The notes under the pieces: model-generated
What the model saw: the letters and a program-made list of their open reading frames with translations, nothing else
Told to the model about the DNA's origin: nothing
Database searches by the model: none
Source: CAMQVM01 sp044433405
GTDB taxonomy: Bacteria > Bacteroidota > Bacteroidia > Bacteroidales > Rikenellaceae
Assembly (NCBI GenBank): GCA_044433405.1
Contig: JAWXTQ010000056.1
Coordinates: 1 to 12,447 of the forward strand
Length of the DNA: 12,447 nucleotides
Direction: 5' to 3'
Translations under genes and position numbers: made by a program
Shown here: positions 1 through 6,982 of the stretch, piece after piece
Numbering within the stretch: position 1 is the first letter of the stretch
How the letters are laid out: every line of letters begins with the position of its first letter

Positions 1-316
1 TGAATATAGCAGGGGTCATTGCGAGTGTATCTATTAGCTCAAAGTTGTACCCCTCGACAATATGTCTTTCATCAATCTCTTTCTCAAAATAGGTGGCAAT
101 ATCAATCTCTTGCAGCAGAGCGCATATTGGCGACACCGAATAGCGACTTGACTTCCTATTACCAGTCACCAATAACGAATTATCTGCCACTAATTTAGCG
201 ATCTCACGTCTAACTGTAGCATACGAAACTTCTACTCCAGCACCCTCAAATATTTCGAGTGATGAAGATAGCGGATACTCTGTTGTATATAATAATATTT
301 TCTCAACTGTTGTCAT
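1..316 (-). CDS. N-terminal part of a probable Fic/DOC-family protein with winged-helix domain (partial)
   Basis: An open frame runs from an ATG at 316-314 to the left window edge without a stop, giving 105 visible residues. The start is supported by an in-frame TAA two codons upstream and by a Bacteroidota-type promoter about 20-50 bp upstream. Residues 1-62 look like a small winged helix-turn-helix: a recognition-helix-like segment SYATVRREIAKLVAD at 31-45, then a basic wing (TGNRKSSRYSVSP, 51-63). Residues 72-105 (ATYFEKEIDER, then GYNFELID) resemble the linker of HTH-containing Fic proteins, in which a 'YF..+.DER...fNFeL' segment precedes the Fic fold. Fic enzymes usually transfer AMP to target proteins. 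The catalytic HPFxxGNGR motif would lie beyond the window, so the family call rests on the linker and on recollection. A stand-alone transcriptional regulator is the alternative. Confidence 0.6.
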   Translation of the reverse strand, partial: MTTVEKILLYTTEYPLSSSLEIFEGAGVEVSYATVRREIAKLVADNSLLVTGNRKSSRYSVSPICALLQEIDIATYFEKEIDERHIVEGYNFELIDTLAMTPAIF

Positions 317-336
317 AATTTACACTTTTATGCTCA

Positions 337-368
337 CAAAGTTAGTAAAATAAAGCTCAATCACCAAA
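337..368 (-). promoter_or_regulatory. Candidate promoter of the Fic-like gene (TTTG-N20-TAACTTTG)
   Basis: On the minus strand, TTTG (complement of 365-368) is followed after exactly 20 bp by TAACTTTG (complement of 337-344). This matches the Bacteroides -33/-7 consensus TTTG ... TAnnTTTG. The start codon lies about 20 bp downstream of the -7 box, so the leader would be short. The -33 element sits at the centre of an 11-bp palindrome (353-379), so a protein bound there could block the promoter. Confidence 0.55.
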
Positions 369-379
369 TGATTGAGCTT
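353..379. repeat. Perfect 11-bp palindrome: operator or terminator hairpin
   Basis: AAGCTCAATCA (353-363) and TGATTGAGCTT (369-379) are exact reverse complements separated by 5 bp. Read on the minus strand, the hairpin is followed by TTATTTT, so it could terminate minus-strand transcription arriving from 380-660. Alternatively, because it brackets the -33 box of the Fic-like gene, it could be an operator, perhaps for that gene's own HTH domain. The sequence alone does not decide between these roles. Confidence 0.6.
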
Positions 380-447
380 AAAATCAGCTTTTGACTATCT
401 TAAATGATCTCTATTATGAAATATCTCAACACCTCAGCCTAAAATCA

Positions 448-516
448 CTACTCGGCGGAGAATGCTTTTATCTGCTCTTCGAGAGCTACATCGAGTCGTA
501 TTAGGTTGTTTTTTTC
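448..516 (-). pseudogene. Possible 3' remnant of a gene (22 codons, tandem stops)
   Basis: In a roughly 350-bp stretch without a real gene, the minus strand has 22 open codons after a TAA at 519-517, ending in adjacent stops TAG TGA (450-445). The reading contains LIRLDVALEEQIKAFSAE, which looks helix-forming and protein-like, and a hairpin with a U-rich tail lies about 70 bp further on. No start codon belongs to it, and a run of seven T (plus strand, 509-515) sits at its 5' end, where slippage could have broken a longer frame. I do not recognise the parent protein. Chance is a serious alternative. Confidence 0.15.
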
Positions 517-546
517 TTAACGCTAAACCTAAAGATTCTTTGGGGT

Positions 547-619
547 GTTCACTTATCTTTGGTTTCTGTGCTGATGTTGACTCTGTGCACAAGTTCGGTG
601 AGTGTAAGTGAACTTGTGC
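547..619. repeat. Two overlapping, mutually exclusive inverted repeats
   Basis: GCACAAGTTC (587-596) pairs perfectly with GAACTTGTGC (610-619) across 13 nt. A second exact pair, GTTCACTTA (547-555) with TAAGTGAAC (605-613), shares 610-613 with the first, so an RNA could fold only one way at a time. No U-tract follows either hairpin and no coding region continues directly from them. The region is the 3' flank of the lytic transglycosylase gene. The function is unknown. Confidence 0.4.
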
Positions 620-637
620 TCATGCGGTGAAAGTCGC

Positions 638-668
638 TTAATTCAAGCCAAGCCAAGCCACGAATTAA
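638..668. repeat. Hairpin with AAGCC triplication spanning the mltF-like stop codon
   Basis: TTAATTC (638-644) and GAATTAA (662-668) are exact reverse complements. They enclose a loop built from three tandem AAGCC units (645-659). The right arm includes the TAA stop codon of the minus-strand transglycosylase gene (667-665). Without a U-tract it is a poor intrinsic terminator, but it could stabilise the mRNA 3' end. The 5-bp tandem repeat may simply be replication slippage. Confidence 0.35.
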
Positions 669-2074
669 TTTCTAGATAGCATATTCTTGTCGTTGATTGT
701 AACATTTTTGCAATACTCGTCATATTTGCGTAGTACATTATCTACAAAGGCTAATGTTTCGTTGCCAATAAAACGTCCGCTTTTAACGGCTGAATCTGTG
801 TAGTAGATCTCTTCGGATTTGGCTTTTAAGTATTTTTTTACATCATTCCAGTCGTTTGGATTATCTCCATATTTTCTAGTTAATCTTCTAGCATCCGAAA
901 CGTGCCCATAACCTCCGTTGTAGCACGCTAACATAAGCGATAGTTTATCATTTTCGGAGATGTTTGGTGGTAGGTTTAGCATCTTTTCAATCTTAGTAAG
1001 TAGTTTTAATGCTACCTCTACATTGTTTTCAGGCAGTGTTATATCCTCACTTGACACGTTGAAGTGACGCGCTATTGCAGGCATTATCTGCATAATGCCG
1101 CTAGCTCCGCAGTGAGATATTGATTGTGGCTTAAATCTAGATTCGTTGTAGGCAATTGCAGATATAAATCGCCAGTCAAATCCAAAATTGTAGCTTTTCT
1201 CTCTAATAAGATTATCGAAAGCAGATATCTCTCTTGAAGATATAATGCTTCCCTCCTTGATGAATTTAGGTAAGAATTTTATGTTTTGGTATATTGAGGT
1301 TGTTATTCTATACTCCTCGCTCTGTTTATACTCCTCTAGCCAGCTTCTAAAGTGCTGCTCTAACTCTATATTTGATGAACTGATTATCATTACTGAGTTA
1401 ATTTGTTCATCAAAGCTGTATGCAACATCAATGCTTTTGTGGTTTGTTGTGCCTATAATTGCGTCAGTGTTGCTACATACAAGAAAGTCTATATTGCCAC
1501 TGTTTAGTTGCTCGATAAGCCTAGATGTTGGTTCATACGACACTGTCGCCATGTGAGATACAGAGTCGAGTAGTGTATTATAACTTTGTGTTGTGGTGAA
1601 GTTGTGAGGTACAATGATATTTTTGTCCTCAACAAGCTCTTTAAGTGTGCTTAAATTAGTTGCGTTAACCCCTTTGTGAGAGAGGATAACAAAGTTTGAT
1701 TTTATCGACTTGTCGATAAAATGGTTTCTAAACGGATTTACATTGCCTACAGTGTTTATAACGCATGCAATGTCTGCCTCTCCGCTGTTTAGCATTTTTA
1801 TTGAATTTGTAGCAGTGATGGTATTTACCCTCTTTAATCTAATATTCAATGTTTTGCAATACTCTGATAGTACTGCATAATCATAACCATATTCTACTGA
1901 ATCAACTTTAAAGTAGCCAGGTTGGTTTTCGTCTATTGCTACAGTTAATACTCCTTTTGCTTTTAATGCAGCAATTGTTTGTGGTTGTTTTTCTGATTTT
2001 AAAACCTCGTAAAAGGCGATTGAAAAAAGTGTTGTAATAATTAATACTAAAATTGAAAAAAATATTCTTCTCAT
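665..2074 (-). CDS. mltF: MltF-like membrane-bound lytic transglycosylase
   Basis: This 469-aa envelope enzyme is predicted to cleave the MurNAc-GlcNAc bond of peptidoglycan with formation of 1,6-anhydroMurNAc. Residues 1-22 are a basic start plus hydrophobic stretch, acting as signal anchor or signal peptide; no lipobox cysteine is seen. Residues about 38-258 form a periplasmic solute-binding (SBP_bac_3-type) domain beginning with KGVLTVAIDENQPGYF. Residues about 290-440 form the SLT domain, with catalytic Glu311 in YNESRFKP, then GASGIMQIMP (323-332) and ACYNGGYGHV (383-392). This order and length match Escherichia coli MltF, in which the N-terminal domain modulates activity. It begins 49 bp after the porin stop codon on the same strand with no clear promoter in between, so cotranscription is likely. 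The symbol reflects architecture; orthology is not proven. Confidence 0.85.
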   Translation of the reverse strand: MRRIFFSILVLIITTLFSIAFYEVLKSEKQPQTIAALKAKGVLTVAIDENQPGYFKVDSVEYGYDYAVLSEYCKTLNIRLKRVNTITATNSIKMLNSGEADIACVINTVGNVNPFRNHFIDKSIKSNFVILSHKGVNATNLSTLKELVEDKNIIVPHNFTTTQSYNTLLDSVSHMATVSYEPTSRLIEQLNSGNIDFLVCSNTDAIIGTTNHKSIDVAYSFDEQINSVMIISSSNIELEQHFRSWLEEYKQSEEYRITTSIYQNIKFLPKFIKEGSIISSREISAFDNLIREKSYNFGFDWRFISAIAYNESRFKPQSISHCGASGIMQIMPAIARHFNVSSEDITLPENNVEVALKLLTKIEKMLNLPPNISENDKLSLMLACYNGGYGHVSDARRLTRKYGDNPNDWNDVKKYLKAKSEEIYYTDSAVKSGRFIGNETLAFVDNVLRKYDEYCKNVTINDKNMLSRN

Positions 2075-2123
2075 CTTAAATTGTGTAGGTCGGGCGAGTA
2101 TTTTAAACTCTCCTTAATGGATT

Positions 2124-4178
2124 CTAGTCATAGAAATTCCACGATATTCCAAACTTCAGCATACGCCTATTTAATGGATAATATGCAACTTGGTAGTAGT
2201 TGCGGTCACCAAATAGGTCGTAGTTTAGATGTTGCATTTTGATGATGAATCTAACTCTTTTCCATTTTCCAGTTACGAAAGCATCCAACCAGACGTAGTC
2301 GCCAGTTTGAACCGTTTGCTGATTATAGAACTGCATAATTGCAGGATTATAACCAAATCCGTAGTATGAAGTGTTGTAGTATCCATCAACGCCAATCTGC
2401 ATTCTTAATACATCTTTTACTACATTAAATTCGTAGTAGTAGTTTGCATTTGCTGAAAGTAGGGGTACCGGGGCTGCTTTCTGTGAAGAACTCCATTGGA
2501 GTAGCACCCTGTTTTTTAGGTTTAATCCGCCAATGCGGAAATCCTTTTGAAGATAAGCTGCCGTCACACTGAGGGTTCCATCGTAAAGAGCTGGTAGGGA
2601 GTTAGCATCAAAGTATACTTTGTTAGTTGTGATACTTTGTTTTCCTCCTAATTCAATTCCATATGATGGGATTTTAATTGCCCCCTCAATTCGGGTCTCA
2701 ATCTCTTTGGGAAAAGAGTTATTCCACGCGTAGTGGTTAGAGTAGTATTGTTCGCTCCAAAATGAAGGTGTCTCCATTTTGTAGTGAAATTCTGCAGATA
2801 ACGAAATAGGCCTATCTTTAATGTAGGCGGTTGTGTGTAGTTGTCCGTTCGCATATATGTCCTGCGAACGATATCCTATTGGATAATATTTGAAATCACC
2901 ATTCCAGTTTAAATATTTTTTTAATTTACCCTCAGCATTAGCATACACGTATATGCTGCTTTCGGTTGTGTTATTGCTGTTATATATGTAGTCGTTAGGT
3001 TGAAAGTAGTAGTATGATTCAAACTTATACCCAATACCTCCACCCAGTAGAGCCAACACTCCATCTCTATCGTAGGGCTGAATCTGCACAAAGAAGCGAG
3101 TGTCAAAGTTTTTTTCGTTTATTGAGTCTCTACTTGCCTCAGGATTTATATACCAATTTGGGTAGTAACCACTCTCAGTGGAGCTATATTCGTCGGTATA
3201 TATGTTTTGAGCTACTGTATACTCAATTGTATTTCCAAAAAATATGGCAGATTTATCACGTATATTAAACTCTTCATCCTCAGAGTCTACCCTTTGAAAT
3301 GGTGCACCGTAGGATTGAGTAAGATAGAATGTCCTTTGTTTAAATTTATTGCTAGCGTAGCTTAAGTTTGTTGGGATATTCTCTGTTAAACCAATGATTG
3401 TGTCGCGTGTGTAAAAGTAGTCGGTGATACCGCCATTTTCACCTATTTCACCCATATTATATATATAACCACCATGAACCGTATAACGCTGACCTGTGTG
3501 GTTTAATGCAACAGATAGATTTTTATCGGTTGCTTTCTGGCTGTAATACATTCCCTCTGTACCATTATTACGGTATGTTAGATTGATAGAGGTTGATGGT
3601 GATATGTTTTGTGAATGTATCAATCTCAGTTGCTCCTCTGCCTTGTTGGTTTGTCCCGACATAAAGAAAGAGAGCTGAGTGAAAGGGCGTTTCCCATTGT
3701 AAAAAGGAACATTACTAGGAGTGAAAAGATACGCATTGTAGGCGTCAAGAAAAGAGAAACTCTCATTGTCAACCCTATTAAAATAGTCTAAAGGAATTGT
3801 AGCTCCACCAAGATTACCATTATATATTACTCCTGTTTGTTGATCTTGAAAGAATAAATAATCTTTCTGAAAATCATTAAGCATGGTGTCAATATTAATT
3901 AAAGTAATATTGTTGTTGTACGGATTAAAATTCCAACTAAAGATGTTTTGATTTCGTGTAGAGTCACTAAAAAGATATGACGCCATAGGTTTTTTCTCTT
4001 TTACAACCTCAGTCGTGTCATTGCCTTGTGGTCCTGCTGCGCCTGATGCTCCTCCTAGTTGTGATGGTGGGCCACTGCCTAGATCGCTTTGAGAATAGCC
4101 CAAATGAGAGGTTGTAACAGATAGTATAATAACTGTTATAACGGTTCTAATTATGTTGTTAATCAATCTTTTTATCAT
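2124..4178 (-). CDS. Putative outer-membrane beta-barrel porin (Porin_10-type)
   Basis: This 684-aa protein has a Sec signal peptide (residues 1 to about 29, basic start, hydrophobic core, likely cut in GYS-QS). A short Gly/Ala/Pro/Ser-rich linker follows (about 31-53). The rest is rich in alternating Tyr/Phe/Asn strands with frequent aromatic pairs, as in outer-membrane barrels, and the chain ends FGISWNFYD, with aromatics near the C-terminus as expected for BAM-dependent insertion. Length, linker and the early segment about sites of strand formation fit the Bacteroidota 'putative porin' family (Pfam Porin_10), which I recognise by overall character, not by a catalytic motif. The substrate cannot be inferred. 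It is the first gene of a probable two-gene unit with the MltF-like enzyme, which suggests envelope maintenance. A TATATTTG -7 box lies about 25 bp upstream. Confidence 0.75.
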   Translation of the reverse strand: MIKRLINNIIRTVITVIILSVTTSHLGYSQSDLGSGPPSQLGGASGAAGPQGNDTTEVVKEKKPMASYLFSDSTRNQNIFSWNFNPYNNNITLINIDTMLNDFQKDYLFFQDQQTGVIYNGNLGGATIPLDYFNRVDNESFSFLDAYNAYLFTPSNVPFYNGKRPFTQLSFFMSGQTNKAEEQLRLIHSQNISPSTSINLTYRNNGTEGMYYSQKATDKNLSVALNHTGQRYTVHGGYIYNMGEIGENGGITDYFYTRDTIIGLTENIPTNLSYASNKFKQRTFYLTQSYGAPFQRVDSEDEEFNIRDKSAIFFGNTIEYTVAQNIYTDEYSSTESGYYPNWYINPEASRDSINEKNFDTRFFVQIQPYDRDGVLALLGGGIGYKFESYYYFQPNDYIYNSNNTTESSIYVYANAEGKLKKYLNWNGDFKYYPIGYRSQDIYANGQLHTTAYIKDRPISLSAEFHYKMETPSFWSEQYYSNHYAWNNSFPKEIETRIEGAIKIPSYGIELGGKQSITTNKVYFDANSLPALYDGTLSVTAAYLQKDFRIGGLNLKNRVLLQWSSSQKAAPVPLLSANANYYYEFNVVKDVLRMQIGVDGYYNTSYYGFGYNPAIMQFYNQQTVQTGDYVWLDAFVTGKWKRVRFIIKMQHLNYDLFGDRNYYQVAYYPLNRRMLKFGISWNFYD

Positions 4179-4202
4179 TATTTATTATGGCAAAAACCGC
4201 TG

Positions 4203-4210
4203 CAAATATA
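4203..4210 (-). promoter_or_regulatory. Candidate -7 box of the porin gene (TATATTTG)
   Basis: The minus strand reads TATATTTG, an exact match to the Bacteroidota -7 consensus TAnnTTTG, ending about 25 bp before the porin ATG. No TTTG lies at the expected 19-21 bp upstream, so the -33 part is weak. Confidence 0.4.
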
Positions 4211-4423
4211 CACAAAGTTTTTTAAATTACATTATTGATGCTTTATAAACTTCCACTAGAAAATATTATGCCACTCATAATCAGCTTGTAGCAATTGGTG
4301 GTTTGATAGTTTCCTCTAATTTTTATTGAGGAGATACCCCAAATTGTATCAACTCTTATAAATGACTAAAAATGAGGATTATATATTGAGATGTAGAAAA
4401 TTAACGGTTTGAAATAAGTTTTA
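4211..4423. other. Divergent intergenic region without a gene
   Basis: This AT-rich stretch separates the minus-strand porin from plus-strand pssA. I see no open frame with coding character, no tRNA and no recognisable riboswitch. A weak 5-bp inverted repeat (TCCTC ... GAGGA, about 4313-4333) is the only local structure noted. Confidence 0.5.
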
Positions 4424-4455
4424 TTTGGTAAAACAGATTTTGTTTGTTAATTTTG
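4424..4455 (+). promoter_or_regulatory. Candidate pssA promoter (TTTG-N20-TAATTTTG)
   Basis: TTTG at 4424-4427 is followed after 20 bp by TAATTTTG at 4448-4455, an exact Bacteroides-type -33/-7 pair with the same spacing as the promoter of the Fic-like gene at the left edge. Transcription would begin near 4462, giving a leader of about 60 nt that is A/T-rich and lacks a Shine-Dalgarno sequence. Confidence 0.55.
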
Positions 4456-4522
4456 TATCTATGTAAACCATGTTTTTGCAGGTATAAACTGCGATTTTTT
4501 AAATAAATAAATTTTGAAAGTT

Positions 4523-5188
4523 ATGATTAAAATGATTCCTAATATGCTAACTTTAGGCAACCTATTTTGTGGTTCGCTAGCTATAATAAGTGCTGTAGAA
4601 GGCGACTTCACAAGAGCGTTCTTTTTGATAATTGCCTCTGCGATTTTCGACTTTTTTGATGGATTTGCTGCGCGTCTTTTGAATGCTTATTCTCCAATTG
4701 GTGCAGATCTTGACTCACTGGCTGACCTTGTGAGTTTTGGCGTTGCTCCTGCGATGATTGTCTATTTTATGGGATTAGAGCATATCGGATTGTTATTAGC
4801 CCTATTTGCAGCATTGCGTTTGGCTAAATTTAATGTCGACACACGTCAAAAAGATTCGTTTATTGGGTTGCCAGTGCCTGCAAATGCACTGCTTTTTGCA
4901 TCAATGGGGTATATTGTTCAAACTCAAGAATCATTGCTTGCAACATTTTTTACTGATTCGGTTGTTTTGTGTATTCTGACAGTTTTGTTCTCATATCTTA
5001 TGGTTTCAGAGATTCCGATGTTCTCTTTAAAATTCAAAAGTTGGGGTTTTAAGCAAAATGCTCTAGTATACACATTTCTGCTAGTTGCATTTGCTGCGAT
5101 AGTGGTTTTCAAAATTGCAGCTATACCGTTTGTAATATTGGCTTATGTTGTAGTTTCGATACTAAAATCTATCTTTGTTAAGGCGTAA
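4523..5188 (+). CDS. pssA: CDP-diacylglycerol-serine O-phosphatidyltransferase
   Basis: This is an integral inner-membrane enzyme joining CDP-diacylglycerol and L-serine to form phosphatidylserine, the precursor of phosphatidylethanolamine. The complete CDP-alcohol phosphatidyltransferase signature DGxxAR-x8-GxxxDxxxD is present with every invariant residue: D46 and G47, R51, G60, D64 and D68. The chain is otherwise hydrophobic, with several membrane helices, beginning IPNMLTLGNLFCGSLAI, as usual for bacterial PssA type II. Start choice: the frame could begin at a TTG (4514), but I prefer the ATG at 4523, which gives 221 aa and places the IPNxLTLxNLxxG motif near the N-terminus, as in relatives. 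Another ATG at 4532 is possible. The phosphatidylserine decarboxylase gene that often accompanies pssA is not in the window. The family call is firm; serine specificity rests on overall similarity. Confidence 0.88.
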   Translation: MIKMIPNMLTLGNLFCGSLAIISAVEGDFTRAFFLIIASAIFDFFDGFAARLLNAYSPIGADLDSLADLVSFGVAPAMIVYFMGLEHIGLLLALFAALRLAKFNVDTRQKDSFIGLPVPANALLFASMGYIVQTQESLLATFFTDSVVLCILTVLFSYLMVSEIPMFSLKFKSWGFKQNALVYTFLLVAFAAIVVFKIAAIPFVILAYVVVSILKSIFVKA

Positions 5189-5301
5189 TTTAGGCTTTAT
5201 GTAATTATATAGAGTGTGCTGTAATATACTGAAAAAGAGTACAATGTGTTTTTTGTTGTTATATTTCTGCTTATAAGTAATATTATTTAGATTAAACTTT
5301 A

Positions 5302-5309
5302 TATATTTG
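5302..5309 (+). promoter_or_regulatory. Candidate -7 box of nadB (TATATTTG)
   Basis: TATATTTG matches TAnnTTTG exactly and lies 27 bp before the nadB ATG. The expected TTTG about 20 bp upstream is absent, so this is a half-match. The 148-bp pssA-nadB gap supports separate initiation, although I see no clear terminator after pssA. Confidence 0.35.
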
Positions 5310-5336
5310 TATTCTAATTCTTATTAAATCACTAAA

Positions 5337-6890
5337 ATGAATAGATATGTTGATGTGTTAGTCATTGGCTCAGGAATGGCAGGGTTGTCGGTTGCGCTTA
5401 AATTGGCTGATAAATATAAAGTAGTTGTTGTTACAAAGGCTGATATTTTAGATACAAATACCAACTTTGCACAAGGAGGTATCGCTGCCGTTACGTATGT
5501 TCCTGACACTTTCGACAAGCATGTCGCCGATACACTATCGGCAGGTTCTTATTTAAATAACGAAAATATTGTTCGTAAAGTTGTTGAAAATGGACCAAGT
5601 CAAATCAAAGAGTTGATTCACTGGGGAGTGAAATTTGATCGCGACAAAGGTCGTTATGATTTAGCTCGCGAAGGAGGGCACCACGAACACCGTATCTTGC
5701 ACCACAAAGACAACACTGGTAACGAGATTCAGCGCGCTCTAGCTACTAAAGCAAAATCGCACCCAAATATAGATATCTTAGAGCACCATTTCGCAGTAGA
5801 GATATTAACCCAGCACCACAAAGGTAAGTTGGTGAAGAAAAGCAGCACCGACACAGAGTGTTATGGAGCTTATGTTGTTAATTTAAAGAATAAGAGTGTT
5901 TACACCTTTTTGTCAAAGGTTACAATCATTGCTACAGGGGGTATTGGTAATATCTACCACACTACCACCAACCCAATAGTCTCTACAGGTGACGGAATAG
6001 CAATGGTGCACCGTGCTAAAGGCAAGGTTGAGTCGATGGAGTTTATACAGTTTCATCCAACATCGCTTTATAATCCAGGTGAGCGACCATCCTTCCTAAT
6101 AACTGAGGCTTTGCGTGGTTTTGGTGCAGTGCTTCGCACGCGCAATCGCCAAGAGTTTATGCAGAAGTATCATGAGATGGGTTCTTTAGCACCCAGAGAT
6201 GTTGTTGCCCGTTCGATTGATAATGAACTTAAGATAAGTGGAGATGAGTATCTATATCTAGATGTTACCCACAAAGATGCTCAAGAGATTATCGCCCATT
6301 TCCCAAATATCTACAATAAATGTTTGACTATAGGCATTGATATCACTAAAGATATGATTCCTATTGTTCCAGCAGCTCACTACTGTTGTGGTGGTATTAC
6401 TGTTGACGAGAATTCTCAAAGCTCAATAAGCCGACTTTATGCTATTGGAGAGGCTTCAAATACAGGACTGCATGGTGCAAATAGATTGGCCTCTAACTCA
6501 TTGCTTGAGGCGATAGTTTTTGCTCAAGCTGCCGAAGATCATATTGTGCAGAATATCAACAAATATAAAATTGAAAAAGATATTCCAGATTGGGATTACA
6601 AGGGTACTTCGCATCCAGAGGAGTATGTGTTAATAACGCAGAACTACAAAGAGATGCAGCAGTTGATGAGTAACTATGTTGGCATAGTTAGATCGAATAT
6701 TCGACTTGAAAGAGCGCTTAAAAGATTAGAGATTATATACCAAGAGACAGAAGAACTTTACAAAAAATCGACAATGTCTCAGTCGCTTTGTGAACTTCGT
6801 AATATGATAGCTGTAGGTTATATAATTATTCGCAATGCACAAGAGATGAAGCAGAGTGTGGGGTTGCATTATACTATTGATTATCAATAA
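5337..6890 (+). CDS. nadB: L-aspartate oxidase
   Basis: This cytosolic FAD enzyme oxidises L-aspartate to iminoaspartate, the first step of de novo NAD synthesis, after which NadA makes quinolinate. The 517-aa length is typical. The N-terminal FAD-binding glycine motif is VIGSGMAGLSVAL (9-21), followed by NTNFAQGGIAAV (41-52), the NadB-specific REGGHHEHRILHHKD (111-125), and the substrate-loop residues in MEFIQFHPTSLY (234-245) and APRDVVAR (285-292). PAAHYCCGGI (345-354) and the FAD-binding GEASNTGLHGANRLASNS (371-388) follow. By alignment, His240, Arg287, His348 and Arg383 correspond to active-site residues known in Escherichia coli NadB. The fumarate reductase/succinate dehydrogenase flavoprotein family is related, but the REGGH and GLHGANRLASNS motifs favour NadB. 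No nadA or nadC is nearby. The ATG start gives the expected position for the FAD motif. Confidence 0.95.
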   Translation: MNRYVDVLVIGSGMAGLSVALKLADKYKVVVVTKADILDTNTNFAQGGIAAVTYVPDTFDKHVADTLSAGSYLNNENIVRKVVENGPSQIKELIHWGVKFDRDKGRYDLAREGGHHEHRILHHKDNTGNEIQRALATKAKSHPNIDILEHHFAVEILTQHHKGKLVKKSSTDTECYGAYVVNLKNKSVYTFLSKVTIIATGGIGNIYHTTTNPIVSTGDGIAMVHRAKGKVESMEFIQFHPTSLYNPGERPSFLITEALRGFGAVLRTRNRQEFMQKYHEMGSLAPRDVVARSIDNELKISGDEYLYLDVTHKDAQEIIAHFPNIYNKCLTIGIDITKDMIPIVPAAHYCCGGITVDENSQSSISRLYAIGEASNTGLHGANRLASNSLLEAIVFAQAAEDHIVQNINKYKIEKDIPDWDYKGTSHPEEYVLITQNYKEMQQLMSNYVGIVRSNIRLERALKRLEIIYQETEELYKKSTMSQSLCELRNMIAVGYIIIRNAQEMKQSVGLHYTIDYQ

Positions 6891-6926
6891 TATATAAAGT
6901 TGTAGTGGACTAAAACACAAAAAAAC

Positions 6927-6957
6927 TTTGATTTAACCAAATAATTTACGATATTTG
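6927..6957 (+). promoter_or_regulatory. Candidate promoter of the ddl-nagB-like operon (TTTG-N19-GATATTTG)
   Basis: TTTG at 6927-6930 and GATATTTG at 6950-6957 are 19 bp apart. The -7 box differs from TAnnTTTG only at its first base. The ddl start codon is 25 bp downstream of the box. This implies that ddl and the fusion gene are transcribed independently of nadB. Confidence 0.45.
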
Positions 6958-6982
6958 TTGCTTATTAAAATACGTTTTTGAA

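Noticed and set aside
1245..1556. Plus-strand open frame of 103 codons inside the mltF-like gene
   Set aside because: It is antisense to conserved SBP-domain coding sequence, has no promoter or recognisable protein, and its composition is explained by the opposite strand.
4514..4522. TTG start giving pssA three extra residues
   Set aside because: The ATG at 4523 is only three codons downstream and fits relatives better; there is no Shine-Dalgarno sequence to support TTG.
5189..5336. Search for a terminator or riboswitch between pssA and nadB
   Set aside because: The stretch is AT-rich but has no stable hairpin followed by a T-run and no recognisable regulatory RNA fold.
6902..6911. GTAGTGGACT, reverse complement of AGTCCACTAC in the terminator at 9936-9945
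   Set aside because: Only 10 bp are shared, 3 kb apart, with no extended similarity and no structure at 6902; probably chance.
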